From contig DAOVMD010000040.1 in NCBI GenBank assembly GCA_030630935.1, positions 1 to 12,411 on the forward strand: a stretch of 12,411 nt of DNA, read 5' to 3'. Of the stretch, positions 6,127 to 12,411 are shown piece by piece. Made by a program: the position numbers and the translations under genes. The stretch is from Candidatus Mcinerneyibacteriota bacterium (GTDB lineage: Bacteria; AUK180; JAQVHJ01). Positions within the stretch are counted from its first letter, which is position 1; every line of letters starts with the position of its first letter. The notes below the pieces were generated by a model, which was given only the letters and a program-made list of their open reading frames with translations, ran no database searches and was not told the DNA's origin.

Positions 6127-8442
6127 CTATTTTTGTCTCAAATCTTCCAAGTTCTGGTCAAAAAATGCTAAGTTATTCTTTGTAAGTATCCAAACTCCAT
6201 TTCGAACGGGAACAATTCCTTTAATGAGAGTTTTTTCTTTAAATACCTGATATGTTTTCCAAGTTTCATTTTTCCTGTCAAACCTTGAGATATCACCTGT
6301 TAAATTTCCTAACCAAAGATATTTTGGTGAGATCCCGAATTCTGCAAAGCTATCTTTTGCCGGTCCGGAAGAATACTCATCGGCAAGTTTCGAGGTAAGA
6401 TTCAATCTTCTTACACTAATCTCCCGCTCCCAATCTTTTTCCGATAACTCCTTCACTCCAAGAATCCAAATGAAATTATCCATAAAAAATATTTTTCTAA
6501 TAAATGTCATGAGTAAATATGGATCTGAGTATTCCTCCTTTAAATGAAACTCAATCATACCCTTCGAACTGCCAGCCCAAATACTATTTTTAACCAGCAA
6601 TAATGTTGAAAAATCAGTCAGGGTTGTTTGTGTATTCGGGTCTGAATATGAAACCGAGGGATGCCACTTCCGTGTTTTTAGATTATATCTGCTTAATCCA
6701 CCTGAGGTAGCAATCCAGACTGTTCTGTTATTATCTATCATGATGTCTTTAACAATATTACTGCCTAAACCATCTTTATTTGTATATCTGATTTTTTTAC
6801 CGGTTTTGGGATTATAAACTAATAGACCACTGTAAGAACCAATCCAAACATCATTCGCTATCTTCTTAATAACAGGTTTAATTGTGACATCTTCTTTCCC
6901 ATCATAAATTATATGAAGAGATTTTTTCTTTTCATTATAAATTTTAACCGAACCATCAATTGAACAGATATATAGTAAACCATCAATAAATTTAAATGAT
7001 GTTACAGGTTTCGAAGTCTCTAACTCTCTCGCATAAATCTTAAAAGCCTTTTTCTTATCATCATAGTAATAGAATCCCCTATCCGTAGAGAGATAACAAG
7101 TCATTCCGCGTAAACCTACCTGATAGAATTCCTTAACGTCTTTCAAATTGGAAACTTCATAAACCTTCCAGACAATCTTATCCATAACCTGTTTGATCTC
7201 TTCAATATGCGGGCTGGAAGGAAATTTCCTCTGGATATCTCTATAAGTAATGAATGCATTGTGATTATCAAAATTCCTTCTATAAATACTTGCAATATGA
7301 AACATTACATCATCAACAATCTTTGAATTCGGATAATCCTTAATTATTGATTTTAATTCTTCCAGAATTTCCATCTCTTCAGCAGAGTCAATCTTCTTCT
7401 CTATTTTATAAAACCTTTTCAATGGTTCAAAATCATTATCTTCATTATCTATAATAAAAGTTAAAGTCTTCTTGTTTAATTTCATCTCCGGAGATTCCGG
7501 ATACTTTTTATCCAGTGTTAAAAAAAATCCTTTTGCCTTTTCAATATCCGGATCATCTGACTCCAGGTTTAACTTCGCAAGTGAAAGAAGAACTTCCTTT
7601 TCATAAAGGTTATCAGGATATTTTGAAAGAAGTGTCGTTAAATCCTTGACGCTCTTCTCCATCTGACCTAAATGGAAATAGGAGATACCACGGCTGTAAT
7701 ACGACTCAACCGAATATTCATCTGAGAGATTCTTCGTTTCTAAAACCTTCGTAAACCACTTCTCTGCTTCAGAATATTTCTTAAGATCAAAATTCCAAAC
7801 GCCTAATCTTAATATCGCAGTTTCCCTATTTGGAAAACTGGGATGACGTTTGAGTAAACCTTCAAAAAATTCAATCCTAACTTCCTTCCCATGAAGAGAT
7901 TCACCAAGATTCATTGAAACTTCATGCTTGAATTTGAAAGTGGAACCTACGAATATAAATAAAATTAACATAAAGAAAATTATTACAAATTTACTCTGAA
8001 AACCCCATGAACTGAAAATCGCCGATAAATACGCAATCAGGACAATCGGTATCGCAATTGCAAGCACACTGCCCGATAATAGAAAAATCTTTAATCCGGG
8101 CTGTGAAAGCAAGTAACCAAAATTAATTGCCTTCTTATTTAAAAACATTTCAATAATAAAATTAATGAATGGAAGAAGAATTATTAGAACCAATAAAATA
8201 AATGATCCGATAACTACTACTTTTAAAGATTCAAAATACTTAAATTTATCTGCAAGGATAATCTTATAAATCCAAAATATAAGATAAATAATCAGGATTA
8301 GAAATATAGGTATTCCATAAAGCAAATTTGAGTTTTTCAAAACGTTTAACAAGTAGGAAAAATTGAAATTTACAAAGAAACTCAGATAAGCAAAACCTAA
8401 GAAAAGTGAGATAATTACAAAAGTTATAATTTTTTTTAACAT
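6127..8442 (-). CDS. Five-helix membrane protein with TPR region and C-terminal beta-propeller
   Basis: 771 residues, ATG start, GGAGG five bases upstream. Five hydrophobic helices lie at about 5-23, 42-62, 74-98, 117-143 and 151-168. The lysine-rich loop after helix 2 suggests N-in topology, which would place the remaining 600 residues outside the cytoplasm. Residues about 190-425 are TPR-like helical repeats with BamD/YbgF flavour (HPSFPNRETAILRLGVWNF, YPDNLYEKEVLLSLAK, YPNSKIVDDVMFHIASIYR). Residues 437-770 are a beta-propeller of the two-component-regulator type, with blades such as VWIGSYSGLLVYNPKTG (532-548), VWIATSGGLSRYNLKTRKW (575-593), IWAGSSKGMIEF (621-632), LWLGNLTGDISRFD (709-722) and VWILTKNNLAFFD (750-762). 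Such propellers usually front histidine kinases; none is present. A sensing or scaffold role is inferred. It lies upstream of pilB in the same orientation but has separate promoter signals. Confidence 0.85.
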   Translation of the reverse strand: MLKKIITFVIISLFLGFAYLSFFVNFNFSYLLNVLKNSNLLYGIPIFLILIIYLIFWIYKIILADKFKYFESLKVVVIGSFILLVLIILLPFINFIIEMFLNKKAINFGYLLSQPGLKIFLLSGSVLAIAIPIVLIAYLSAIFSSWGFQSKFVIIFFMLILFIFVGSTFKFKHEVSMNLGESLHGKEVRIEFFEGLLKRHPSFPNRETAILRLGVWNFDLKKYSEAEKWFTKVLETKNLSDEYSVESYYSRGISYFHLGQMEKSVKDLTTLLSKYPDNLYEKEVLLSLAKLNLESDDPDIEKAKGFFLTLDKKYPESPEMKLNKKTLTFIIDNEDNDFEPLKRFYKIEKKIDSAEEMEILEELKSIIKDYPNSKIVDDVMFHIASIYRRNFDNHNAFITYRDIQRKFPSSPHIEEIKQVMDKIVWKVYEVSNLKDVKEFYQVGLRGMTCYLSTDRGFYYYDDKKKAFKIYARELETSKPVTSFKFIDGLLYICSIDGSVKIYNEKKKSLHIIYDGKEDVTIKPVIKKIANDVWIGSYSGLLVYNPKTGKKIRYTNKDGLGSNIVKDIMIDNNRTVWIATSGGLSRYNLKTRKWHPSVSYSDPNTQTTLTDFSTLLLVKNSIWAGSSKGMIEFHLKEEYSDPYLLMTFIRKIFFMDNFIWILGVKELSEKDWEREISVRRLNLTSKLADEYSSGPAKDSFAEFGISPKYLWLGNLTGDISRFDRKNETWKTYQVFKEKTLIKGIVPVRNGVWILTKNNLAFFDQNLEDLRQK

Positions 8443-8473
8443 TTCTACCTCCGGTCCTTATACAACATTTAGT

Positions 8474-8488
8474 GTTAACACCGGTTAA
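8474..8488. repeat. Overlapping palindromes in the propeller gene leader
   Basis: GTGTTAACAC (8472-8481) is a perfect ten-base palindrome. TTAAC-ACCG-GTTAA (8475-8488) is a second, overlapping inverted repeat. They lie between the predicted promoter and the ribosome-binding site of the propeller gene and could be an operator or a small leader hairpin. Confidence 0.35.
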
Positions 8489-8498
8489 ATACATACAA

Positions 8499-8528
8499 TA
8501 TATAGTATTTCTTCAAAAAACTTAACAA
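8499..8528 (-). promoter_or_regulatory. Candidate promoter of the propeller protein gene
   Basis: On the minus strand TTGTTA (8528-8523), 18 bases, TATATA (8504-8499). Each box matches consensus at four of six positions, so the exact choice is uncertain in this AT-rich region. Its -35 box is 15 bases from the mraZ -35 box, with an A9 tract (8532-8540) between that could act as an UP element. Confidence 0.4.
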
Positions 8529-8543
8529 ATCAAAAAAAAACGC

Positions 8544-8572
8544 TTGACAAATAGCGAAATCTATAGTATATT
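8544..8572 (+). promoter_or_regulatory. Strong sigma70 promoter of the mraZ-led dcw cluster
   Basis: TTGACA (8544-8549), 17 bases, TATATT (8567-8572): eleven of twelve consensus positions with ideal spacing. The start is expected near 8579, giving a long leader of about 128 bases before the mraZ ATG. An A9 tract lies just upstream. The MraZ boxes begin right at the predicted start. Confidence 0.85.
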
Positions 8573-8579
8573 TACCCTA

Positions 8580-8604
8580 GTGGTAAATTGTGGTGAACAG
8601 TGGG
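8580..8604 (+). promoter_or_regulatory. MraZ operator: three GTGGN boxes at 10-bp spacing
   Basis: GTGGT (8580-8584), GTGGT (8590-8594) and GTGGG (8600-8604), each separated by exactly five bases. MraZ proteins are known to bind direct TGGG/GTGG repeats with five-base spacers upstream of mraZ and repress or tune the cluster. The boxes start at the predicted transcription start, so binding would block initiation or early elongation. This predicts autoregulation of mraZ. Confidence 0.75.
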
Positions 8605-8614
8605 AAACTATCCC

Positions 8615-8638
8615 ATGAGCACCAGAATGCTCATTTTT
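8615..8638 (+). terminator. Small terminator-like hairpin in the mraZ leader
   Basis: ATGAGCA (8615-8621) and TGCTCAT (8628-8634) pair perfectly around CCAGAA and run straight into a short T-run (five T, 8634-8638). A neighbouring TGGGA-AACTA-TCCCA stem (8601-8615) overlaps both the third MraZ box and this hairpin's first base. It could attenuate transcription before mraZ, but the stem is only seven pairs and the T-run is short. Confidence 0.4.
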
Positions 8639-8706
8639 CATAGCATGTTGTATTATAACATATATTATAAAAAGAGTCAAGTTAATTAAAACTTTAGGAT
8701 TTAGTT

Positions 8707-9177
8707 ATGTTGATAGGAACATTTAACTACAAGATTGATGCAAAGGGAAGGATTCCAATCCCGGCTCCCTTCAGGGGATACCTCAAGGAGAATTATCCTG
8801 AGGAAGAGCTTGTTCTTGTTGCCGGTATTGGTGATAAATACCTTTATCTTCATCCTATTTCAGCATGGCAAAGATATTCAAGGAAATTAAAGAAGAAATA
8901 CTTTAATGCCCGTTTAAGACAGCTTGACACATTTTTAAATGCTTTTTCGGCTCATGTTTCAATAGATAAACAGGGACGGATACTTATTCCGGAGAATTTG
9001 AAGAAGTTAAGTGAACTCGAGAATGAAGTAGTAATTATAGGGAATCAGAATTGGATTGAGATCTGGTCTGGTAAGAATTGGAAGAAATTCACTGAAGAAT
9101 TCATTAAAAGTACCGAATCCCTTGAAGAGATGGAGAAGATGTTTAGGTCCATTAATATTGAAGATGAAGAAGATTAA
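8707..9177 (+). CDS. mraZ: Transcriptional regulator MraZ
   Basis: 156 residues, slightly longer than the common 140-150. MraZ is a DNA-binding ring-forming protein made of two SpoVT-AbrB-like domains and controls the division and cell-wall cluster. Both signature loops are present: DAKGR at 11-15, followed by IPIPAPFR, and DKQGR at 87-91, followed by ILIPENLKKL. An acidic tail ends the protein (EDEED). The ATG is seven bases after AGGA, and MLIGTFNYKIDAKGR is the classic N-terminus. It leads mraZ-rsmH-ftsL-ftsI, the conserved order. The three GTGGN boxes in its own leader imply autoregulation. Confidence 0.97.
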   Translation: MLIGTFNYKIDAKGRIPIPAPFRGYLKENYPEEELVLVAGIGDKYLYLHPISAWQRYSRKLKKKYFNARLRQLDTFLNAFSAHVSIDKQGRILIPENLKKLSELENEVVIIGNQNWIEIWSGKNWKKFTEEFIKSTESLEEMEKMFRSINIEDEED

Positions 9178-9206
9178 GAATAATAGCTCTTTAATTTATT
9201 TCCTTA

Positions 9207-9312
9207 GGTTACTGGAGATCGGATGTATTTAATTTGAAAATCGCGAAAACCTTTTATAAACCCCGTAGTCGCGGAATTTCAAATACTGAAATACACCTGA
9301 TCTCCAGCAGCC
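9207..9312 (+). ncRNA. Long structured RNA hairpin between mraZ and rsmH (putative cis-element)
   Basis: A 106-base near-continuous stem-loop fills most of the 161-base gap. From the base upward: GGTT (9207-9210) with AGCC (9309-9312); a 1x1 A/C mismatch; CTGGAGATC (9212-9220) with GATCTCCAG (9299-9307); G·U and G-C pairs; an A/C mismatch; TGTATTT (9224-9230) with AAATACA (9289-9295); a 2/5 internal loop; TTTGAAA (9233-9239) with TTTCAAA (9277-9283); then CGCGA (9242-9246) with TCGCG (9269-9273), closing a 22-base loop. No T-run follows, so it is not a standard terminator. It could be a cis-regulatory structure, an RNase processing site, or a MITE-like palindromic insertion. I do not recognise the family. 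Confidence 0.7.
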
Positions 9313-9316
9313 ATTA

Positions 9317-9332
9317 TATAATTTAGTATAAT
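9317..9332 (+). promoter_or_regulatory. Two TATAAT boxes just before rsmH
   Basis: TATAAT occurs at 9317-9322 and again at 9327-9332, only 16 and six bases before the rsmH ATG. No -35 box is found at the right distance. If used, initiation would give a leaderless or nearly leaderless rsmH message. In such AT-rich DNA the boxes may be chance. Confidence 0.25.
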
Positions 9333-9338
9333 AGAAAA

Positions 9339-10244
9339 ATGAAAGAATATACCTCTTCACACTACAGTCACACTCCGGTATTTGCCGAAGAAATCAAGCA
9401 GTTCTTTGAAAAATATACGCATAAGTATATATTTGACTGTACGCTGGGAGAGGGGGGACATAGTGAGTTCTTTTTAGAGAGTTTTTTAACGAATATCTTT
9501 TTAGTTGGTATTGAAAGAGACCCTGTCATCTTTCAAAAGGCGCGAAAGCGGTTGGAGCGATTTCGTGAAAAAGTTGAGTTAATTAATGGTTCTTTCTCAA
9601 GATTAGATGTTTATTTCTCTCGTCTTCATCGACCTGATCCGGTTACCTGTATTCTTTTTGATATAGGTATATCTTCATTTCATGTAGATGAATCCGGGCG
9701 AGGATTTTCCTTTCGTAAGTCTGAGCCATTGGATATGCGTTTTGATCCGAGTGATGGTATAAGTGCATATGAAGTGGTTAACGGTTTCACCAAGGAAGAT
9801 CTTGCAGATATTATTTATGAATATGGAGAGGAGAGGAATTCCCGCCGGATTGCCGATTTAATAGTACGGTCTCGCAAGTCAGGAAAAATTGAGACAAGTT
9901 TAGATCTTGCCGAGATTGTATTAAAGGCGTTTCCCCGAAGGAGATACAACAGGATTCATCCGGCTACGCGAGTATTTCAAGCGCTCAGGATTTATGTAAA
10001 TAATGAGTTGGAGGAATTCAAGTTAGCTCTGGAGAAGTCGGTAGAAATTTTAGGTTCGGGGGGAAGGATAATCGTCATTTCTTACCATTCATTAGAAGAC
10101 AGGATAGTTAAAAGATTTTTCAAATCACTCTCGCCGGAAAATTATACAATTCTAACCAAAAAGCCACTTCGCCCCTCTTTAGAAGAGATAAAGGAAAATA
10201 AAAGATCTCGATCTGCGAAGATTCGAGTACTGGAAAGGAACTAG
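9339..10244 (+). CDS. rsmH: 16S rRNA (cytosine1402-N4)-methyltransferase RsmH (MraW)
   Basis: 301 residues, the family's normal size. It methylates N4 of C1402 in the ribosomal P site using SAM. Signature motifs are in order: HTPVF at 11-15, FDCTLGEGGHS (32-42, SAM site), GIERDP (57-62), FDIGISSFHVD (107-117), RGFSF (121-125), LDMRFD (131-136), HPATRVFQALRIYVNNEL (207-224), SYHSLEDRIVKRFF (248-261) and the closing RSRSAKIRVLER (289-300). Some positions are divergent (FDIGISSFHVD against the usual DLGVSSPQLD) but no key residue is missing. There is no Shine-Dalgarno before the ATG, only ATAGAAAA, unlike its neighbours. The long hairpin ends 26 bases upstream. ftsL follows with no gap. Confidence 0.97.
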   Translation: MKEYTSSHYSHTPVFAEEIKQFFEKYTHKYIFDCTLGEGGHSEFFLESFLTNIFLVGIERDPVIFQKARKRLERFREKVELINGSFSRLDVYFSRLHRPDPVTCILFDIGISSFHVDESGRGFSFRKSEPLDMRFDPSDGISAYEVVNGFTKEDLADIIYEYGEERNSRRIADLIVRSRKSGKIETSLDLAEIVLKAFPRRRYNRIHPATRVFQALRIYVNNELEEFKLALEKSVEILGSGGRIIVISYHSLEDRIVKRFFKSLSPENYTILTKKPLRPSLEEIKENKRSRSAKIRVLERN

Positions 10245-10613
10245 ATGAAAGCAAAGAAGCTGAAAAGGAAGGGCATTGATTTCAGAAGCAGAATCAAGTT
10301 ATTTTTTATTCTGTTTGGTCTATTCTTGATTGTTTTCGTATATGCACACATGCATATAAAAACCTTAAATCTTGGATACAAGTACATCCTATTGCAGAAC
10401 AAGAAATTAGAATTACAGAACAGGAATTATTCTCTTAAGAAGGATCTTGGAAAGAGAATGAATCTTGCGGAAATTGACAGGATTTCGAGTGAAGATTTAG
10501 GTTTAGTATATCCTGACGGGGATAAGATTTACATAATTCGTGCCCCGAAGGCAATCAAGGAAGATGAATTTAAGGAACGTCAAGAGACATTCCAATCCCT
10601 TCTAATTAAGTAA
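10245..10613 (+). CDS. ftsL: FtsL-like septal division protein
   Basis: 122 residues with a basic cytoplasmic N-terminus (KAKKLKRK), one transmembrane helix (about 18-36) and a heptad-like coiled coil (about 44-75). A C-terminal stretch RISSEDLGLVYPDGDKIYII (79-98) follows the typical FtsL pattern of an alpha segment, then a G-L-x-x-P turn and a short strand. FtsL bridges FtsB/FtsQ and the FtsW-FtsI synthase at the septum. The identification rests on topology, that motif and the conserved position between rsmH and ftsI, because FtsL sequences diverge strongly. The ATG follows the rsmH TAG directly and AAAGGA lies five bases upstream, so translation is coupled. Confidence 0.85.
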   Translation: MKAKKLKRKGIDFRSRIKLFFILFGLFLIVFVYAHMHIKTLNLGYKYILLQNKKLELQNRNYSLKKDLGKRMNLAEIDRISSEDLGLVYPDGDKIYIIRAPKAIKEDEFKERQETFQSLLIK

Positions 10614-10641
10614 TTTATTTTCAGATTTATAGGAAAAATAT

Positions 10642-12411
10642 ATGAAGAGAAAGAGCGAAACATCTGTATCTATATTTAAGCGAGCCCGGATAGTGTTAAT
10701 ATTCTTCTTTTTATTATTTTCAATATTGGTAGTCCGGTTAGTACATCTTCAGGTGTTTAATTCCAGCTACTATTTTGAGAAGGCTCAGAACCAAAGTGCC
10801 CGGTTAGTAAAGATTATGCCGGAGCGCGGAGATATTTTTGATAGAAACGGTAAGCTATTAACATTTAATATAAAGTTAAAATCCATATATGCAAATCCGA
10901 ACGAGATTGAAGATGTTTGGAATGCTGCGGAACGGCTCCAACCAGTTCTAAAGCTTCAGTTAGAGGAGATTGCGATGAATCTTGATAAGCAGAAGTGTTT
11001 TGTTTGGATTCAGCGTAAAGTTGACAAGGAGACTGCGGAGAGGATTAAAGGATTAAATATTCAGGGAATAAACTTTCTAAATGAAAATAAACGCATATAC
11101 CTATCTTCAGAGTTATATGCGAACATCATTGGATTTGCGGGTGATGATAATGCCGGTCTTGAGGGTTTAGAGAAGTATTATGATAAGGAGTTGAGTGGAG
11201 AAGAAGGTAAGATAAACCTTTGTTATGACGGGATTCGAAGGTGTTCAAAGATTTTCCAAACCCCTATCGAACCTATTAGAAACGGTAGGAATCTTTATCT
11301 TACGCTTGATACTTCGATTCAATATTTCACATATAAAACAATCAAGAAATATGTAAAGAGATTCCATGCACAGCGCGGAATGGCGATAGTAATGGATCCG
11401 AAGACCGGTGAGATTCTTGCTATGGTAAATTACCCGACATTTGATTCCAACGAGTTTTTCAAGACACCGAAGAAGTATTGGAAGAATTCTTGTATAATAG
11501 ATAGTTACGAACCCGGCTCAACATTCAAAATCATTACTGCAGCTGCCCTGATTGAATCAAACTCAGTAGATTTCAAGAAAAAGATTTATTGTGAAGATGG
11601 TGAATATACTGTTTTAGGGAGGACGATAAAAGATGTCAAGAAATTGAAGTATTTAACTTTCAGGGATATAATAGTGAAATCCAGTAATATTGGAATGGTA
11701 AAGGTCTCCAGGAATCTTGACAGGAAGTTCTTTTCAAAGATTATGATGAAATTTGGTTTTGGTTACAAAACCGAAATTGACTATCCAGGTGAGATTAAAG
11801 GTTTAGTACGTCCTTATAAGGAATGGTCAAAATCCTCTTTACTGGCAATTCCAATCGGTTATGAAATCAGTGTAACTCCCCTTCAGATTGTAACGGCATA
11901 TTGTGCAATTGCAAATGATGGAGTTCTAATGAAACCATTCCTGATATCCAGGATTGAAGATAAAGACAATAATGAAATTGAAACTTTTAATCCGCAAAGA
12001 ATAAGGCAAGTAATATCAAAGAAGACAACAGATACCTTGAAAACGTTCATGGAACTCGTTATAGAAGAAGGAACTGGAAAAGCGGCAAGGATACCCGGTG
12101 TAAAAATCTGCGGCAAGACCGGAACTTCAAGTAAATTCAATAATGAATTGAATCAGTATTCAAAGGAGAAATACCTATCATCCTTTATTGGTTTCTTCCC
12201 CAAGGAAGAACCAAAATACGTAATTGGAGTATTTATTGATGAGCCGCAGAAGTATATTTATGGAAGCGTGGTTGCTGCACCGCCATTTAAAGAGATTGCA
12301 GAATACCTGGTTAATTATGAAAATATCAACTATAAGAGAATTTACCCTAATAATAAAGAAATACCTACTATTGAAAATAACAAGGAGATCACTTCCCTGG
12401 AAGCAGGCTAT
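10642..12411 (+). CDS. ftsI: Septal penicillin-binding protein FtsI (PBP3), 3' end beyond the window
   Basis: Open to the last base with 590 codons and no stop. It is the transpeptidase that cross-links septal peptidoglycan with FtsW. A basic cytoplasmic tail and a single helix at about 17-33 anchor it. The pedestal domain carries ERGDIFDRNG (61-70). The transpeptidase domain begins near RGMAIVMDPKTGEILAMVNYP. Catalytic motifs are complete: S293-T-F-K296 in EPGSTFK, S347-S-N349, and K492-T-G494 in CGKTGTSS. ATG at 10642 is seven bases after AGGA, 28 bases after the ftsL stop. A C-terminal PASTA domain, or none, cannot be judged from this window. It presumably continues into murE, murF and so on. 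Confidence 0.95.
   Translation, partial: MKRKSETSVSIFKRARIVLIFFFLLFSILVVRLVHLQVFNSSYYFEKAQNQSARLVKIMPERGDIFDRNGKLLTFNIKLKSIYANPNEIEDVWNAAERLQPVLKLQLEEIAMNLDKQKCFVWIQRKVDKETAERIKGLNIQGINFLNENKRIYLSSELYANIIGFAGDDNAGLEGLEKYYDKELSGEEGKINLCYDGIRRCSKIFQTPIEPIRNGRNLYLTLDTSIQYFTYKTIKKYVKRFHAQRGMAIVMDPKTGEILAMVNYPTFDSNEFFKTPKKYWKNSCIIDSYEPGSTFKIITAAALIESNSVDFKKKIYCEDGEYTVLGRTIKDVKKLKYLTFRDIIVKSSNIGMVKVSRNLDRKFFSKIMMKFGFGYKTEIDYPGEIKGLVRPYKEWSKSSLLAIPIGYEISVTPLQIVTAYCAIANDGVLMKPFLISRIEDKDNNEIETFNPQRIRQVISKKTTDTLKTFMELVIEEGTGKAARIPGVKICGKTGTSSKFNNELNQYSKEKYLSSFIGFFPKEEPKYVIGVFIDEPQKYIYGSVVAAPPFKEIAEYLVNYENINYKRIYPNNKEIPTIENNKEITSLEAGY

Noticed and set aside
8264-8494. Minus-strand 76-residue open reading over the start of the propeller gene
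   Set aside because: Shadow of the signal and membrane-helix coding sequence in another frame, without its own ribosome-binding site.
9207-9312. Intrinsic terminator after mraZ
   Set aside because: The stem is far too long and AT-rich, and no T-run follows; the rsmH-ftsL-ftsI genes downstream need transcription through it.
11883-12140. Minus-strand 85-residue open reading inside ftsI
   Set aside because: Lies wholly within the transpeptidase domain coding sequence, which carries all catalytic motifs in the other strand.

Overview
The window is AT-rich bacterial chromosome, most likely from a diderm. The evidence is a lipobox lipoprotein, a PilB-type pilus ATPase, and a large envelope protein with TPRs and a propeller. 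FN3 lipoproteins, long TPR proteins and two-component-type propellers together recall candidate phyla around the FCB group, such as Cloacimonadota or WOR-3/Stahlbacteria. That placement is only an inference; no rRNA or other good phylogenetic marker is present.

The left part (1-8442) reads entirely on the minus strand. In transcription order (right to left) it holds: a 771-residue membrane/TPR/propeller protein; a perfect-consensus promoter driving a pilB-like ATPase and a tightly linked protein of eleven TPRs; a repeat-rich stretch carrying a solitary SAM methyltransferase; then a two-gene unit of an FN3 lipoprotein and the start of a DUF362 protein. The DUF362 gene has no ATG, GTG or TTG near its start and seems to begin at CTG.

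The right part (8544-12411) reads on the plus strand and is the start of a division and cell-wall (dcw) cluster: mraZ, rsmH, ftsL-like, ftsI (cut by the window end). MraZ is the cluster's regulator, RsmH methylates 16S rRNA, and FtsL and FtsI are septal proteins. The mraZ leader has a near-consensus promoter, three GTGGN boxes spaced exactly 10 bp apart (the MraZ operator pattern) and a small terminator-like hairpin. Between mraZ and rsmH lies a 106-nt near-continuous hairpin, and rsmH itself has no Shine-Dalgarno sequence.

The two halves diverge from 8443-8706, where back-to-back promoters flank an A9 tract. The most unusual items are the mraZ-rsmH hairpin, the repeat-bracketed methyltransferase whose C-terminus is encoded by hairpin repeat DNA, the CTG-start DUF362 gene, and the propeller sensor without any kinase domain. 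I did not find a CRISPR array, tRNA, rRNA, transposase or recognisable defence system.
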